Shown here: in pieces, positions 20,752 to 33,492 of the stretch | How positions within the stretch are numbered: the stretch's first letter is position 1 | How the letters are laid out: every line of letters begins with the position of its first letter | Assembly: GCA_037179335.1 (NCBI GenBank) | Contig: JAKZHN010000008.1 | Coordinates: 372,001 to 436,000, forward strand | Direction of reading: 5' to 3' | DNA: 64,000 nucleotides | Origin: Cyclaneusma minus | Lineage: Eukaryota > Ascomycota > Leotiomycetes > Marthamycetales > Marthamycetaceae | Translations under genes and position numbers: made by a program | The notes under the pieces: generated by a model | The model's input: the letters and a program-made list of their open reading frames with translations, nothing else | The model's database searches: none | What the model was told of the DNA's origin: nothing

Positions 20752-22434
20752 TCACCCCGACTCAGCATGCCCCCTCGGCCCCAACGGACTATAATCCACC
20801 GTAACAAAGGCCCTATCCACCTCCTTCAACCCCTCAAAACAATACTGCATCGTCTCGCTAATATCGTGCGCCCTGGGCAGTGTTGTCTTCTCATCTAACA
20901 AAATATCCACTTCCACCCACACCCCGTCGCCCGCATGATATGCCGTCAAACTCTTATAAGCATCGACGACTGGCGAGAAGCGGTAAGCGAGGAACATGAG
21001 TTTGCGTTCCAAGGCGGGAGGGACTTGGGAGCCGGTTAGGCGCGCGACGTTTTCGAGACAGGTGGAGGCCCAGTCGTAGATTATGTAGAGGGAGAGAAGG
21101 AGGGCGCCGAGGGGGTCGAGCCACCAGATTGAGAGTTGGTGCCCGATTAGGGGGAAAATTAGTGAAACTGTGTTGAAGTAGACATCTGTCTTGCAGTCTG
21201 ATTGGGAGACAGCATTGTTAGTTTTCTTCTCTTGGATTTGCTTTCGCAGGAGGTTATGGAGTTAAGAGCGGCGAAAGTGGCGCGAGAGAATACCAGAGGG
21301 CTAGGGGGGATGGAGAATCGGCTTACCTTGTACCAAAGCCTGCACCTGCGTCGTCTTAATCCAATAACAGCAAATCCCAATCAAGCCCTTAACCACCGCA
21401 TTCGCAACCATAGCACCAATAGCCACAGCCGGCAAACTAATAACCTCATGCTTCCCGCTCGGCAGCAATTTCATGACCGCCTCTTGCAAGATTTGTAAAA
21501 AGGAGATCACCATTATTATAGAAAAAACGACAATTCCGAGCGGTTCGAGGCGGCGTCGGCCTACGGGGAATCGTTGGGCTAAAGCGCGCATCTTGCGCTG
21601 TACGAGGAAGCTGGTGGTCCAGATGATGAGCGTGCAGAGGAGGTCGAGGGCGGAGTCGGTTAGGGAGGCGATGAGGGAGAGGGACAAGCTGAAGCAGACG
21701 GCGACGACTTTGGCGATGAGGAGGAGGACGTTGGCTACTACGTTGACCTGTTGTTGGTATGGAAATTAGCTCTCGTTCCAAGATTCATCTGTCATCGTAA
21801 ATCCAGCTCCCATCCCAAAACTGAGCTCTCACTCCAAGACTAAGCTCTCATCTCATCGTCACGGCGTGGCCAAGGTCCGTTGCCGCCGCGTCCATCACCG
21901 TCTACTATGCAGCAGACAAAGCCGAAAATTGACGGAGGTATGGGGGAATTGACTTACATTCAAAGCCCTCTTTGCCTTTCTAAAGTCCTTCGCCCTCTTC
22001 TCCCTCTCCCCCTCCGGCAAAAAAGCCTCCAAATCATCCCCCTTCTTCCTCAACGGCGTCTCCCGATCCACAATCCCATCATGATCAGCATCCGGATTCA
22101 TGCTATCCAGCACATCATCCGCCAAACTCCACACCAACCGATCCACCTCAGCCCAATCATTTAACCTATCATTCTGATCCTCATAGTACTGCCGTATCTT
22201 CTTGTCCTTGATCGCTTTGATTTCCTCCTCAGACTTGCGATACTTTTCGAGTTCGAAATGCTTTACGCCAGCGAGAATGGTCTTTTTTAAGTCGTGTCGG
22301 CGAGATTGGTCGACGGCGAGGACTGCGGCGTCGCGGAAGCCGTATTTGTGGTCGCCGCGACGTCGTCGGGGGGAGGTGGGCGAGCTGCCACTGCTGTCTT
22401 GGGTTGCGAGCTGGCGTCTGGAGTTTCCTACCAT
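20752..22434 (-). CDS. Cation diffusion facilitator (CDF) family transporter, DxxxD-type
   Basis: Exons on the minus strand: 22434-21958, 21747-21327 and 21197-20752; 447 residues. GTAAGT/GTAAGC donors and CAG acceptors join in frame. A 159-residue soluble N-terminus is charged (KYRKSEEEIKAIKDKKIRQYYE). The membrane domain begins at ~160 and carries the metal-site motifs D190SALD in TM2 and D300CKTD in TM5. The DxxxD pair is the signature of manganese-type CDFs, whereas zinc-type members use HxxxD. The C-terminal ~90 residues (AYHAGDGVWVEVDILLDEKTTLPRAHDISETMQYC) form the usual cytoplasmic ferredoxin-like domain that dimerises. Likely role: H+-coupled export of Mn2+ (or Fe2+) from the cytosol into an organelle or out of the cell. 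The metal is inference from the motif. Confidence 0.9.
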
Positions 22435-25400
22435 TCTGGCGCGTTTGGCAGATTACACGTCTTGATCAGGATATCCCGGAATCGTGAGGCAATTGAGTCT
22501 GAGCTTGTAAGGCTGACGCCACGAACAGGTCGTCAAAGCTTTGAGGAGAAAGGCAACGAGTTCAGAGAATCGGAATGAACAGAGTACGTAGGAGAGGCTT
22601 GAGTCTTCTGGAGACGGAAACAGAGTCTCAGAGAGATCAGCTATTTAGGAGATGAGGATGAAGGTTTCGAAGAAACAATCAAGGTGCACTAACAACCAAG
22701 GCTGAGCGTGATACTTCCTTGAGACGTGTGTTTGCGTCATACCCAATCCACAATAGCGGGCCTAGTCGGACTCCAGCAGTCCGATGCGGAGTATCAACCC
22801 CGAAGCCCCCCGCTAGACTTCACTGGAGCCTGAGTTCGAAACATTGGCATGCCTCAAGAGATGGAAACATTCGAGCAAGTAACTGTCATGACTGAGTAAG
22901 ATGAGAAACTCACAACTGGCTGCAGATCTGTAGTATGATGAGCAGAAACTACCCACTCCATCCTGCCAGGAGCCAGTGCTTGGATAGGTAATGGACACCA
23001 TCCTTCATAGGAGGGTACCCTGTGAGCCGTTGACATAATGAAACAAATGCCAACATTGAAACTTGACAGTCAAGTTGACAAGAATCGCAAGCTGAGCCAG
23101 ACAATACTCGAATATTTCTGCCCTCGCTTTCGTCTTATTCGCCTCACCTGGTCATGTCATTGTGCTCGACGGAGCTCTCTGAGCAATGCTGTTCAGTCGG
23201 ACAGGCCTGCCATTCAACTTCCTGCCATTCACCTCGTCGGCTGACTTCCTCGTCGGCTCGCAGAGTCGCATCTGGGGCGCCTTTCGTGTTTCGGACTTGA
23301 TGCCACTTCGGACGTGTTGGGCATCCCTTGGTTCGGGCTCGCTTCGCCAGCAGTGGTCCTTTCCCGAAGTCTTCCGAATGACTTCGTGTTCAGCAAATTC
23401 GGACATGTTCGCCTTTGGGTCGGAGGCATCACTCTATTCAAGTAAATTTAGAGATTCGCCAGTTGTCGTGTGCAACTCGGGGCGAGGAATGACGAGAAGC
23501 AAGACACATTTATGACGAGCCTGGAGGATTTGAAATTCTCAGACACGCTGCAAGGGAGGTAGATAAGATCTGAGGGGCGCTTCCCGACGTGGTACAGGCA
23601 CGGTGTGGGCGTGGCAGGGGCTTCCATACCGTATGTCTGCAATCTCCAAGTCGTCCTTTGCATGGGTTATTATTGAGTACTTGAGAGCCGCGCGCCCAGA
23701 TTCCCCGCAGAATGGTGCTGGAAGCGGTAGTCGGACAGGCCTCTGGCGCAGGTGCTAGGGCTGCCGCAGCGGTGAGATACAGCGGGCAAGGAGCCTGAAG
23801 GAGCAAGAAGGTGGTTGTATGCGGTGCCAGACCTGAAGAGGCGGACAGCTGCGAAGTGCAGCTGGATGGTGCTGGGAGAGATGCGAGAGGCTGGAATTTT
23901 CTGGACGCAGACCTGGACGCAGACAAGGACATTTCTTGCAGGCGAGCAGGCGAGCTTGGCGGTGGAACTAGCGGCCTTCTCTAAATTTAGCGCCCCTCGA
24001 TCGACCGCCTTTCCTCTTTGGACGTAGCCGAGAGCCGACCACGCCAACCTTGAAGCGACTTCACTCCACTCCACACTCCACCTTCATGCGTCTCTCGCCC
24101 TGCCACTCCGCTGCCACACCTTTCCACACATTCCACACCAGCTCACGCTCATGAGCACCCGCTCGAGTCTCACCCTCCCGCTCGAACCACGCGCGCATGG
24201 CCCATGTCCCACGCTGTACTGCAGCCAACTGTTACCGCTATTCAGACCAGTTTAACGGTTCCGATCAGTCCAAACGGCACCAAACGGCCACCATCTTGCG
24301 TCATCCGCCCCCGGCCACCACTACGTGCATTTGGAATTCGAAGCACGGAGGCCAATTGCCCAACCTTGCGTTTGGGAAGGGCGGCCCGCCAACACCCCCA
24401 GCGACGAGATGATGTGCACGCACGAGCAGAGAACGTGGATCTGCCCCCAGGCCTCCAGGCCTCCATGCCTCCATGCCAGGCCCAGCCGTGCTGAGCCATA
24501 GCACTGGTTTCATGGCTTGCATGTTGCCCATGCCCAATGATTGCCCATGGAAAGCCTACTATTCGCGCCTTTCATCCAATATTTCGGTAGGATACAGCTT
24601 GATGAGTTCATGAGTTCAATCGATGAGTTCACGAGGAGTTCATTCGATGAGCTTTCGACGAGTTCATCCGCCGAGCTCATATTCTCAGTAACCACCCGTG
24701 ACCACATTCCATAGCCACCCTGGACCGCCGAAGACTGTTTGTTCGTATCAGTATGTCCGGGCAGTGTTTTGCGGCGACCCCGAGACCGATGCTCTCTCGC
24801 CTCTGTTGCTTTCATCGCTAACGGCTTCTCAAGCTCCCACTGGTCTGTTACTCTCACCACTGGCCTGCTGCTCTCATTTCTGGCATGCTCCACCACCGCC
24901 GGTTGGATCGCCATCACCAGATTAGCTATTCTTATTCTCCGTAGCCTGTTTCTCAGATCTGGCGCAAGGTAGGACATGCAAGGTGTGGCTCAGCTCGTTC
25001 TCCCCATAGCTCCTTGCCTTTCACTCCACTTCTAAACCCGCTACGTATTCCATATTACCGTTCCTACATTCTGGGTCGGCCAGCACATAGGGTCTGCATG
25101 CTGGCCATGTTGCACATTGCGGTCTAGTGATTTCATGCGTAGAGGCTCTCATCCCTGTCCATTATTGGTATCCACATGTCCCCTTTGATCTATTTCCCAT
25201 CTCTCCGCTTTCCAAGCTTCCATGTGCTACAGTATCAGATCCCTGCACTCAATATATCCTGGACGGCAACCACTAGCCACAAAACAGTCCATTACTTTTC
25301 GAAGAAGGCCCAAAAGAATAACCTTCTCTGCATATTACACTGCATCTTTCATCGTACCACCAATCTTTTATCACCACACGGTCGTTACCTCATCTCATTC

Positions 25401-25584
25401 AATACTTGCATCGATTGGCTATTCTTTATATGCGACCCCGTGCCTCTTAGTAGTACTTGATATAGCTCCCTCCCCCTCAGCGCTCTTGATATCTATCTTA
25501 TGCGCACCTCGAGGAAGATCTCTTGAGAACGGAACACCAGAGCAGATCACTCAACAACAGCCAACAAATCACGACAGTCGCCAA
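22435..25584. other. 3.1-kb gene-poor interval and leader of the Zn2Cys6 gene
   Basis: Short overlapping frames only, none with family features. Simple degenerate repeats: CAGGCCTCC/ATGCCTCC (24450-24480) and a run of GATGAGTTCA-like units (24598-24680). The frame of the downstream regulator is open back to 25222, but the sequence before 25585 reads like an untranslated leader. Confidence 0.4.
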
Positions 25585-27036
25585 ATGATGTCCAAACCGT
25601 CCAAGATGTCGTCTTCTTCAGCAAACTCAAAACCACGTCAGCCAAGACTGAGAGCATCTTGTGATGGATGCTTTCTAGCAAAAGTCAAGTGCAGCAAAGA
25701 GAGGCCGATATGTGCTCGATGTCTATCATGCGGAACCCACTGTCAATACAGCCCATCGTCGAGAGCGGGAAAGCCAAAGTCAGATGCCTCCAGAGCCCAG
25801 TCTCGATCGACCATCGTTATCCCACCCGATGTTTCCTTGGGCGGTAACTCGATACCTACGTCAATGCCCTACTCGTCTCAGCCCATGTATCTCGTCAGCA
25901 ATGAGAGTAGGGACGGAAACATTTTCACTATGGATGCAGCTTGGTCAACACCTTCCGGTTCTATCGATGGTCGAATGAGCGGACCTTCTTTATCCTCGGG
26001 GCCAACACCTGTCTTGACAGACGACAGTCCCTCGGATTGCGACAGTTCTACCCACCAATTCCCCCACCGCGATATTTTTGATCCATCATATGGATGGCAC
26101 CAATCCTCCCCGCCGAACATGCAGACACACTTCCTCCCAGATCATGACGCTATGATGCTGTCCAAGTCTCATGTTGAGATCCAGCCCTTACCAACTTGGC
26201 ACCAAGATACTTCTCAGGATGTGTTTACTATACCGCAGCACCTAAAGCAAGAACCGCTTCAGTTTAGTCCCATTCCCGCCTCTTGCAGTCCACACGACAA
26301 GTCCAACTTTCAGAGCATGGCTCCAAGTACATCCCATCAATCTCATCAAGACACCTCTCAAGTAGCCTACCTACCCGCCAGACTCCCTTGCAACTGCTTC
26401 ACAACCTGCCTCCAATCTCTAAAACTACTCCACAGCCATTCTTCCAACACCTCTTCCATCCCGCCCTTCCCTGTCGTTCTCAACATCAACCGCAAAGCAG
26501 TCGAGGGCTGTGCAACCATGCTCTCCTGTTCCTCCTGCATGAACCAAGTGGGAAGCACCACATGCGCCATGCTCCTATCCACAATCATCAGCAACATCAT
26601 GAGCTTCTACCGCTCCGCATCACAACAAACCTTTTCCACCGATTTCTGCAACGGAGCATCATACACTCAGCAAGATAACAACTGTTCAAACAACAATAAC
26701 AACAACATGGCTGGGACGAACCAATGGTCTGGCCAGCCGCAAAGTCATATGCAGCATGGCAACAACCAGCTGAGCTTGAGCTTTGGAAGCTATAGGTTGC
26801 AGGGAGAGGATGGGCGATGGTTCGAGATTGAGCTGCTGATTAGGGAGTTGAGGAAGTTGGAAGAGCTGTTGGGGAGATTCAGGGATGTGATGAGGTGTGG
26901 GGGAATGGGTAAGACGGGGATGTGTGGAGGGGTGGATGAGAGTGGGATGGTGCAGGCGGTGGTGGGGAGTTTGAGTCAGAATCTAAAGGTCATGTTTGAT
27001 GTGCTGAATTTTCAGAAGGAAGCTGGACTTTGCTGA
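25585..27036 (+). CDS. Zn2Cys6 transcription factor, AflR-like
   Basis: 483 residues, no intron. The binuclear zinc cluster is at C26, C29, C36, C43, C46 and C53 (CX2CX6CX6CX2CX6C), within LRASCDGCFLAKVKC and ERPICARCLSCGTHCQYSP. This resembles the aflatoxin/sterigmatocystin regulator AflR. The middle is Ser/Pro/Gln-rich. The C-terminal region has the Cys-rich block CNCFTTCLQSLKLLHSH, later INRKAVEGCATMLSCSSCMN and AMLLSTIISNIMSFYRS, as in the AflR C-terminal domain. An Asn-rich stretch follows, then WFEIELLIRELRKLEELLGRF. It is expected to act in the nucleus on palindromic CGG-type sites. I chose the ATG at 25585 because the open frame before it is basic and hydrophobic, unlike the family. 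No biosynthetic genes flank it. Confidence 0.88.
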   Translation: MMSKPSKMSSSSANSKPRQPRLRASCDGCFLAKVKCSKERPICARCLSCGTHCQYSPSSRAGKPKSDASRAQSRSTIVIPPDVSLGGNSIPTSMPYSSQPMYLVSNESRDGNIFTMDAAWSTPSGSIDGRMSGPSLSSGPTPVLTDDSPSDCDSSTHQFPHRDIFDPSYGWHQSSPPNMQTHFLPDHDAMMLSKSHVEIQPLPTWHQDTSQDVFTIPQHLKQEPLQFSPIPASCSPHDKSNFQSMAPSTSHQSHQDTSQVAYLPARLPCNCFTTCLQSLKLLHSHSSNTSSIPPFPVVLNINRKAVEGCATMLSCSSCMNQVGSTTCAMLLSTIISNIMSFYRSASQQTFSTDFCNGASYTQQDNNCSNNNNNNMAGTNQWSGQPQSHMQHGNNQLSLSFGSYRLQGEDGRWFEIELLIRELRKLEELLGRFRDVMRCGGMGKTGMCGGVDESGMVQAVVGSLSQNLKVMFDVLNFQKEAGLC

Positions 27037-30000
27037 GAAAATATTCGGAACTGAGGGCGAGGACTTGTGTTGATGGAGAAGCAACTGGATTTGTATACGG
27101 AACAGCAACCTAGGGAGGTTGGGTCAGGGTATGGCGGTGTGGATTTCTTGGATTTTCTTGTTCTGTCTTATGTCTGATTACGACGGCCTTCTTTTCGTCT
27201 AATGCTAATTGCACAGCTTTGGAGCCTTGGGACGATGGCACGAAAAGAGGACTATGGCTTTTTTGTTAGATGGCGGTCGGTTTTGATGCTTCTGATCGCG
27301 GTACATGGCGAGGTGTCTTTGGATGTTCCATGAAAGATGTCACTGTCATGATAACGAAAGATGATAGCATATGTGATGAATTAGAATAATCTCTTGCTTT
27401 CCATTTCCTGCCTTCCATCTCCTGCTAAATTTTCCAAGTCATCCATATGTTGTTCCTGACTTCAGCTCCCACATTACCACCTTATCACTTCACTCCAGTG
27501 TCAGTCTTAGGCTTCTCAAGTGGCCCAATCTGTCAACTCTCCTGACAAGCATGGATTCTTCCCTTTCTGTCCTTCAAGGGTGTGCAACTACATAGACGCT
27601 GTCAGGCTTCAATCATTCAAACACACACACACACACAACGGAACTCCACCACCCCGCTGCGCTCAGCCTGCGGCCCTGCGCAAGGCGAAAGAAGAAAGAA
27701 GGCAACATGCAAGACATCCCGGAACATCCAGTCGAGCGGGATTTCGCCAGGATGCTGCGACTATCCATCGGGCCCTTTTCAGGTCCGAGCTGGCGGTCCG
27801 AGAGCTGACCTCGTGTCTTTTCGGGTGCTTGCTTGCCGTTACAGGGGGAGGGAGGATGGAGAGCTAGGCTCGAGGCAGGACGCCGATGGGCAGGGGGAGC
27901 GGGAGGGGTGAACCAGGGTGTGTTAAGGCGTTGCGCTGCATGTACGTCTTATGAAGAGGGGCAGAGGGCGCGGAGGTTGAATGGGTGCGATGTTCACTGT
28001 TGCTACATGTACGGCTGAGTATGCTGATGATTTGACGGACTTGGTGGTCTGACTGTCCTGATAAAGTCTGGCGGAGGTTTGCTCCGCAGGACCATTTTCT
28101 TTGGGATTATTGGATCGTTTAACAGTCGTTGGGCATTGAAACACATACAACTGACAGAAGTGGCAGTGCAAGGAAGGCTGGACCGCGAAAGCTTCGAAAT
28201 GTAGGAGTGGGTGAACCACAGCCGGGATCTCGCAGCGAGGTTGTGTACGACTGCGATTACGAACGAGCCTATCTTTCTTGCCGATGTTGCACACGGAAGG
28301 ATGGGGTTTTCGAAGACTCTTGGGCAATGGGCGTCTGAGAGAATGCGTTTGGCTGAGGAGATGTATGGCTTTTCGGGCACCGCTGCTTCAGTCTTTGATG
28401 ATTGATCTACGATGATCTGCTGGTGGTTTCTAGAGAAGCATCGGAGTGGCCGCGGAATGTTCGAAAATAGGGCGATGGGGCTGCCTGACTTGCATGTGGT
28501 TTCGGTGGACCCAGGACATGTGAAAATCATGGCCTATGGATGGTTGTGTGGAGAATATCCTATAATAGTCCCACATAAGGAGTAAAATCAGGTCGAGCTG
28601 TGGCGGTGGTGGTGGTGCAAATTCAAGCAGAACACTTCACCGCTCCTCATTCAAGTTTATTAGGCTCAAACGGCACCTGAAAATTCTCTGATATTGCAAG
28701 GCCCTGCAATAAGATGGCACAGAGTATTGTTGCAGAATCTTTCGCAAGCTGGTCCGTAAAGGAATACCAGATTTGCCTCGAGCACTGTACCAAGATTGGG
28801 CGGTTAGTGGTATGCGGATATGCTGTATTCGTTAGATCATGTTGTAGAAATTTCGTGAACAGTGGGAGGAGTTGCGAATGGCTCGGAGGATGCTGCTGTG
28901 TTGCCGTTCAATAGCAGTTCGCCATTCAATAGAAAGCCCAGAGGGGGGATTTTGGCAAGTCGTGTACCCGAGTCTGCTTCTCCGAGTCTGCGAACACCTC
29001 ACGTCACTTGGACATAGTACAGCTTGCTTGCTGCGAACTGTGCAGAAGCTGGAAAAGTCGTCGGAGATCGCCTCTTCGCTATTCGTCGTGGTCCAATCAT
29101 CCAAATTGCGTCTTGGGTTTTCGAGAAAGCCTTTTCTGCACGACGGCATGTGGCTAGCTACGAACTCCAAGTAAGGATCTTTGAAGCTTGGGAGAAGCTA
29201 TGGGTATGCATGTAGGTAGGCGCATATGCGGCGACCATGCGACTTCCCTTACTACTACTTATTATTCTCGAATGCTTCTTAGGGATATGCTGGGACCGTG
29301 TGACGAGATGCTTCAATTGACGAGATGCAACAACGAGGCGCTCATGCGCACTCTAGACATCCAATTTTGGGAATTTCAATGTCCCAGTCTTGCTTGGAGC
29401 ACGGCAAGGCAGGATCCGGGACTTTCGATCATCGTGAATGATGTGGAGAAGCGAAAGCGAGTACGAATACTGCTGGTAGGAGAAAAGGTCAATGACGCGC
29501 TGGAAATGCAGCAATGTCATTCCTCGAGCTGGGGCGTTGGTGATCCCGTCCCACAGGCGACAAGAAGATGGGCAAGACAGGAACCTCTTTTGAACAGTCG
29601 AGCGAAGGTTGAACAACAGGTTGAGTCGCGCGACAGCAAGAACCCAAACTGACAGACAATCTTCCGAGGACACAGCAGAACATTGAGTACAGGTAGGAAC
29701 CGTTGATCCTGAGCCTCTCATCTTGTCCGAGCCTCTCGTTTTGTCCGAACCTATCATCTTGCCCGAGTCTCTCATCTTTGCCCCCGCGGCTAGGCAGCGT
29801 TCCGGGTGGTTCAGGGGGGCTTTCCGAGATCAAATGAACAACTAGAAGCACTTGCTATGAGATCTCTTGAAACAAACAACAAGAATCGTTTGCTCCTATT
29901 CTCTCCGAGCCCGGGCCCTGACTGAAAAGACACGGTGAACGTCACTTGAGTCTTGACAGAATGCAAGGTACCTGACCTTGGCATCTGAAGCATCCCGACC

Positions 30001-31413
30001 TCTGAATGGCCAGTCCAAAACCCCAAAGCCAGACATACATACGTGGAGCAAGATCACGCTGCTGCCATGTGCAAATCGCGGTGGAGGTACGTACCTTACT
30101 TGACTTACTAAAGCTTACGGCATGATTCGGCTTTCCAGAAAAGTTCCATAGCATACAGTCGTGCATACGAAAAAATTCCACATGCAAAAGCCGTTATTCC
30201 CGATTCTCTCACAACTTATGCCCCGTTCTCTTATGCTATTCCCCATTCTCGCACACAGAACACCAGCCAATCAAAATGCTCAAAAGCCAGCAAGGCCCAA
30301 CTCCACGACCACCCGTTACACAAACCCAGCCCCTCGGCGGCACCCGCAACCCTCTCTATCCTTAAATGACGTGCATATCATCCGCCTCCACCCCCAGTGG
30401 CTTTTCTCTGCAAGTCACCGTTTGCGGCGTCCAACGCAATCTGAGACCAACAACGCGGGAGTCTCACACTATCCACTTTACCAGAACTCCATCAAGGTCT
30501 ATCTCCGATCTAAGACACCTGTTCCAAGGAGACTTGCGCAAGTCACGAAAAGCGTGAATTGCCACGTGATTTGACAAATCGAGAGACATTTCGGAGGTAT
30601 TTGTCATCACGTGCAAGTGTTTGAGATTTTTGAGACAGCGTTGAATGAAGGAGCGCTTATAAAGGGATTACTACTGAGGATTGAAGCGCATTTGATGGGT
30701 TTGACGAAACGAAACGTGTGTGGGGGCTTTGAAATTGAATGCGTGGGGGCGATGGACGATATTGGAGTTTTCGTGATGTTTTTCGCGATGGGTATGCTGT
30801 GGACCGTTGAGATGGTTCGGAAGTGAAGAGATGGTTCTTTATTGAAATGAAATGTTTTGTGTGTTTCAAGGAGTTTGCATGGGATAGGTTGAGGCCTTCA
30901 TTAACGAACGAGGTCAATCCAGGGTCGGCCATGATTTGGCCATAATCCATTGAACCCTCCGAGCATGGACGAAAAATCGGGACTCCATTCAGTAGGTATG
31001 GGGGGATGTGTCCATGCGCGGTGCTCACACATGGTTGACAATGACAATGTTAGAGGATCAAGAGATTGAGACTGCTGAAATCATTCATGTCAGTCATCAC
31101 GGATGACAGTTCTGGAAACCTTTTAAGTTGTTTGAGACATTGCATAAGCTTTCCATGCGCATGTCTTTATTGTCATGTAGCTCCGACGTCTTCGCGAAAT
31201 CACAGCCCCTTTTCCGAAGCCCCTTTTTGATCTTTGCTCTCTCGAATCACCCTCGCATTTCTGCCAGCTCCTCTCACTTTTCGCATCTCGATGCCTTGCG
31301 AACAAGGGTCGAGATGACTTCTCTGGTTGCCAGTTTGAGATCTAGTTGAGCCTTCATTCTTACGCCGTGAGTCACCCAAAAAACTGGATTCTGAAGGTTG
31401 AGCTTGTTCCCAA
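27037..31413. other. 4.4-kb gene-poor interval
   Basis: Frames of 60-175 codons occur on both strands but overlap each other and show no family motif. A short CA repeat lies near 27621. An 18-bp repeat array is listed separately. From about 31190 the sequence resembles that at 32261-32400, part of the duplicated segment carrying the small K/E-rich genes. Confidence 0.4.
29714..29786 (+). repeat. 18-bp tandem repeat, four imperfect copies
   Basis: Unit CCTCTCATCTTGTCCGAG, followed by variants CCTCTCGTTTTGTCCGAA, CCTATCATCTTGCCCGAG and TCTCTCATCTTTGCCCCC. Confidence 0.75.
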
Positions 31414-31691
31414 TCACTCAAAGCGCATCTCACGATCCGGAAGATCGAGTCCATGTTTGCAGCGCAGCCATGCTTGCGAAGTGACGCGGACGATGTCTGT
31501 CTCCTCATTCTTGCTCGTGGATTCATCCTCTTTCTTCTGCTTCTTGGGCTGCTTCTGGTCCCCTTCAGACTCGTTCTTTCTCTTGATGCCTGGCATCATG
31601 AAGTCAGTCAGCGTCTGAGGAAAATAGTTTCTTCATATGGCGTACCAGCGGTGGTGTTCAGCTCCTTGAATGCAAGCTCGGTGATAGACAT
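31414..31691 (-). CDS. Small K/E-rich protein, copy C (short form)
   Basis: Two exons: 31691-31646 and 31589-31414; 73 residues. The 56-base intron has GTACGC, a CTGAC branch site and CAG. The start MSITELAFKELNTTA is joined to a Lys/Glu/Gln-rich segment (KRKNESEGDQKQPKKQKKED) that resembles the tail region of copy B at 32786-33399. The coiled-coil exon of copy B is missing here, and the end (LPDREMRFE) differs. The upstream block at 31810-31860 is shared with the other two copies, so this is a family member shortened by exon loss or divergence. No signal peptide or known domain; the basic tail would suit a nuclear or nucleic-acid-associated protein, but that is a guess. Confidence 0.5.
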
Positions 31692-31809
31692 CTTGCTTTG
31701 TGTGTAGTGTGGTGTTGAGATTGAGAGGATAGTATTAGTGACTGGGTGGGAGATGGTGGAGGATAGTGCGCAACGCTCTTGTTGGTTATTGCTTCAATGT
31801 TCGAGGACG

Positions 31810-31860
31810 GAGTATGTGGGAGATCGAGGACTATTGTGTAGCTGGCAGGGATCTTGATTG
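31810..31860 (-). promoter_or_regulatory. Conserved upstream block, copy C
   Basis: On the minus strand CAATCAAGATCCCTGCCAGC, then TACACAATAGTCCTCGATCT, then CCCACATACTC. It aligns with the blocks of copies A and B. It lies about 120-170 bases before the ATG. Confidence 0.65.
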
Positions 31861-32785
31861 TGGTAGTCGTGCTGCGAAAGAATCGTGCTTCAAGAGTTGG
31901 GCAGCTTTGAGTGGTGAAGTTGGTCGCAGCTGTTTCAATTTTCGAACTGCCCAGAGAAGCAAGTATCAGGAAGCTTGGATGTGTTGGGACATGCGGGAGC
32001 ACGTGCGGTCGGCACGTGCCTGCGCCGGGCACTAGGCTAGCTAGCAAGCGGTCGGGAGCTGTAGGGCTCAGACGCTTAAGGTCTGACTGCGCGCTCCCCT
32101 TCCCCTTCCTTCTCTGACGAATACAACACTCTTACCCGAGACCCTACACGTGTAGACTTACCCTAAACCTTGTGGTTCGACAGGATGACCTGGTTTTAGG
32201 GGGCTTGTGCTCGCTCAATCACTGTGTTGTGTTCTCAAGATGTTCATCAGAGAATTCATGCCCAATCATCGTGTGAAGTCCCAGCCCCACTGGACCACCT
32301 TTCGTTTTTCGCCCTCTCGACCACCCCGAGAGCTACCCAAGGACTCAAGCAGCTTCTTTCCTTTGTTCTTGCCGACTTGTGCTCTCAAGCCTTGTTCGGA
32401 TTCGGAAGCATGACACTGTTCATAATCACCCATGTCACTCGAGATGATCCAGATCATTAAGGACTTAGGAGTGACATGAAAAGTTGCATGAAAGACAACA
32501 GCAGTTTTTTCACCTAGGAGAAGAATGCCCTTTCCATGTAAAGCTGCTAAATGGTCGTCTGAGATTGTGCTTCTATTCGCCATTCTTCTCCAAATCAGAA
32601 AGAATCCGTTCTTCTCATCAGCCAGGACAGCCAAGATCCGATCGGACCGTAGGTCAAGTTCGCAGAGCCGCCATGCTGCGGAGTGACGAGGACTGACACA
32701 CGCTGCTCTGCGAGTGCGGCTGTTATGCTGGAGTACGGCAACTGGGAATGCCACTCGTTGCGTGGCATTACAGGCTTTGGGAGCT

Positions 32786-33399
32786 CTAGTTCAGGGGTAA
32801 TGGCGTCCACTTCTGTTCCCCTTTGCCACTACCCTTGCCATCATCCTCCTTTCCCTCCTTCTCGGGCTCCTTAGGCTTTTTCTCATCCTCTTTTCCAGAC
32901 TGCTTATTTCCGTTTTTACCCAACGCTATAAAGTTAGCCAGCATCTCAGTATCAAAACCATTAATATATCATACCAGTACCAGTGTCCTTCTGCTCCTTA
33001 TCCTTCTCGGAGCGAACGTTGCCGCTAGCTGTGATAAATTCAGAATTCGATTTCCAAGATTTTTTTTTAACTCAGTTTATTGTCCGATTTATCTAACTAA
33101 CGAGATATGCGGTTGGCGTCTATTGTACATGTTTTTTATGCTTATAATAGTTTCCAAGATTTCATGTGTTTGGCCTTTGGAAAAGCGATGAGGGGTATAC
33201 TTACCATTTGTATTTGCCAAGACAGCTCGTAACTCGCTCTGAGCGTGCTCCAAATCTGCGATACTATTGTCTAAGCGGTCGATGGCTTCTCGGACCTAGG
33301 ACATTGTTGGCCGGTGTTTTTAATGGATGAGAATGGAAATGGGAAACCTACACGGCTTAGTTCCTCTTTGTGTTCGAGGTTATCAGTACTAGCAGACAT
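32786..33399 (-). CDS. Small coiled-coil, K/E-rich protein, copy B (intact reference copy)
   Basis: Four exons on the minus strand: 33399-33352, 33295-33205, 33028-32975 and 32925-32786; 110 residues. Introns are 56, 176 and 49 bases, with GTAGGT, GTAAGT and GTATGA donors. Residues ~8-47 (KEELSRVREAIDRLDNSIAD and on to SELRAVLANTN) have heptad spacing of a short coiled coil. Residues ~55-105 are dominated by Lys, Glu, Asp and Gly (KEDEKKPKEPEKEGKEDDGK). The protein ends in GEQKWTPLPLN, a C-terminus kept in broken copy A. I do not recognise the family. The continuous frame over four exons and homologous copies at 19.6 and 31.6 kb support a real gene. Its promoter has a TATAAAA. Confidence 0.7.
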
Positions 33400-33492
33400 C
33401 CTACTAAGTTGTCGGAGGTAATGCGGTCTTGAGTTTTAGAGGAAGTTGAAAACTGAAAAGGGACAAGCGCTCTTGTTGACTGTCTTTGGGGA

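Noticed and set aside
25222..25584. Upstream extension of the Zn2Cys6 gene frame
   Set aside because: Open by chance; the sequence reads as a leader and does not resemble the N-terminus of AflR-type proteins. The ATG pair at 25585/25588 sits shortly before the zinc cluster.
32040..32100. tRNA-like hairpin CAGACGCTTAAGGTCTG
   Set aside because: A good five-pair stem, but no D-arm, T-arm or box B within tRNA distance on either strand.
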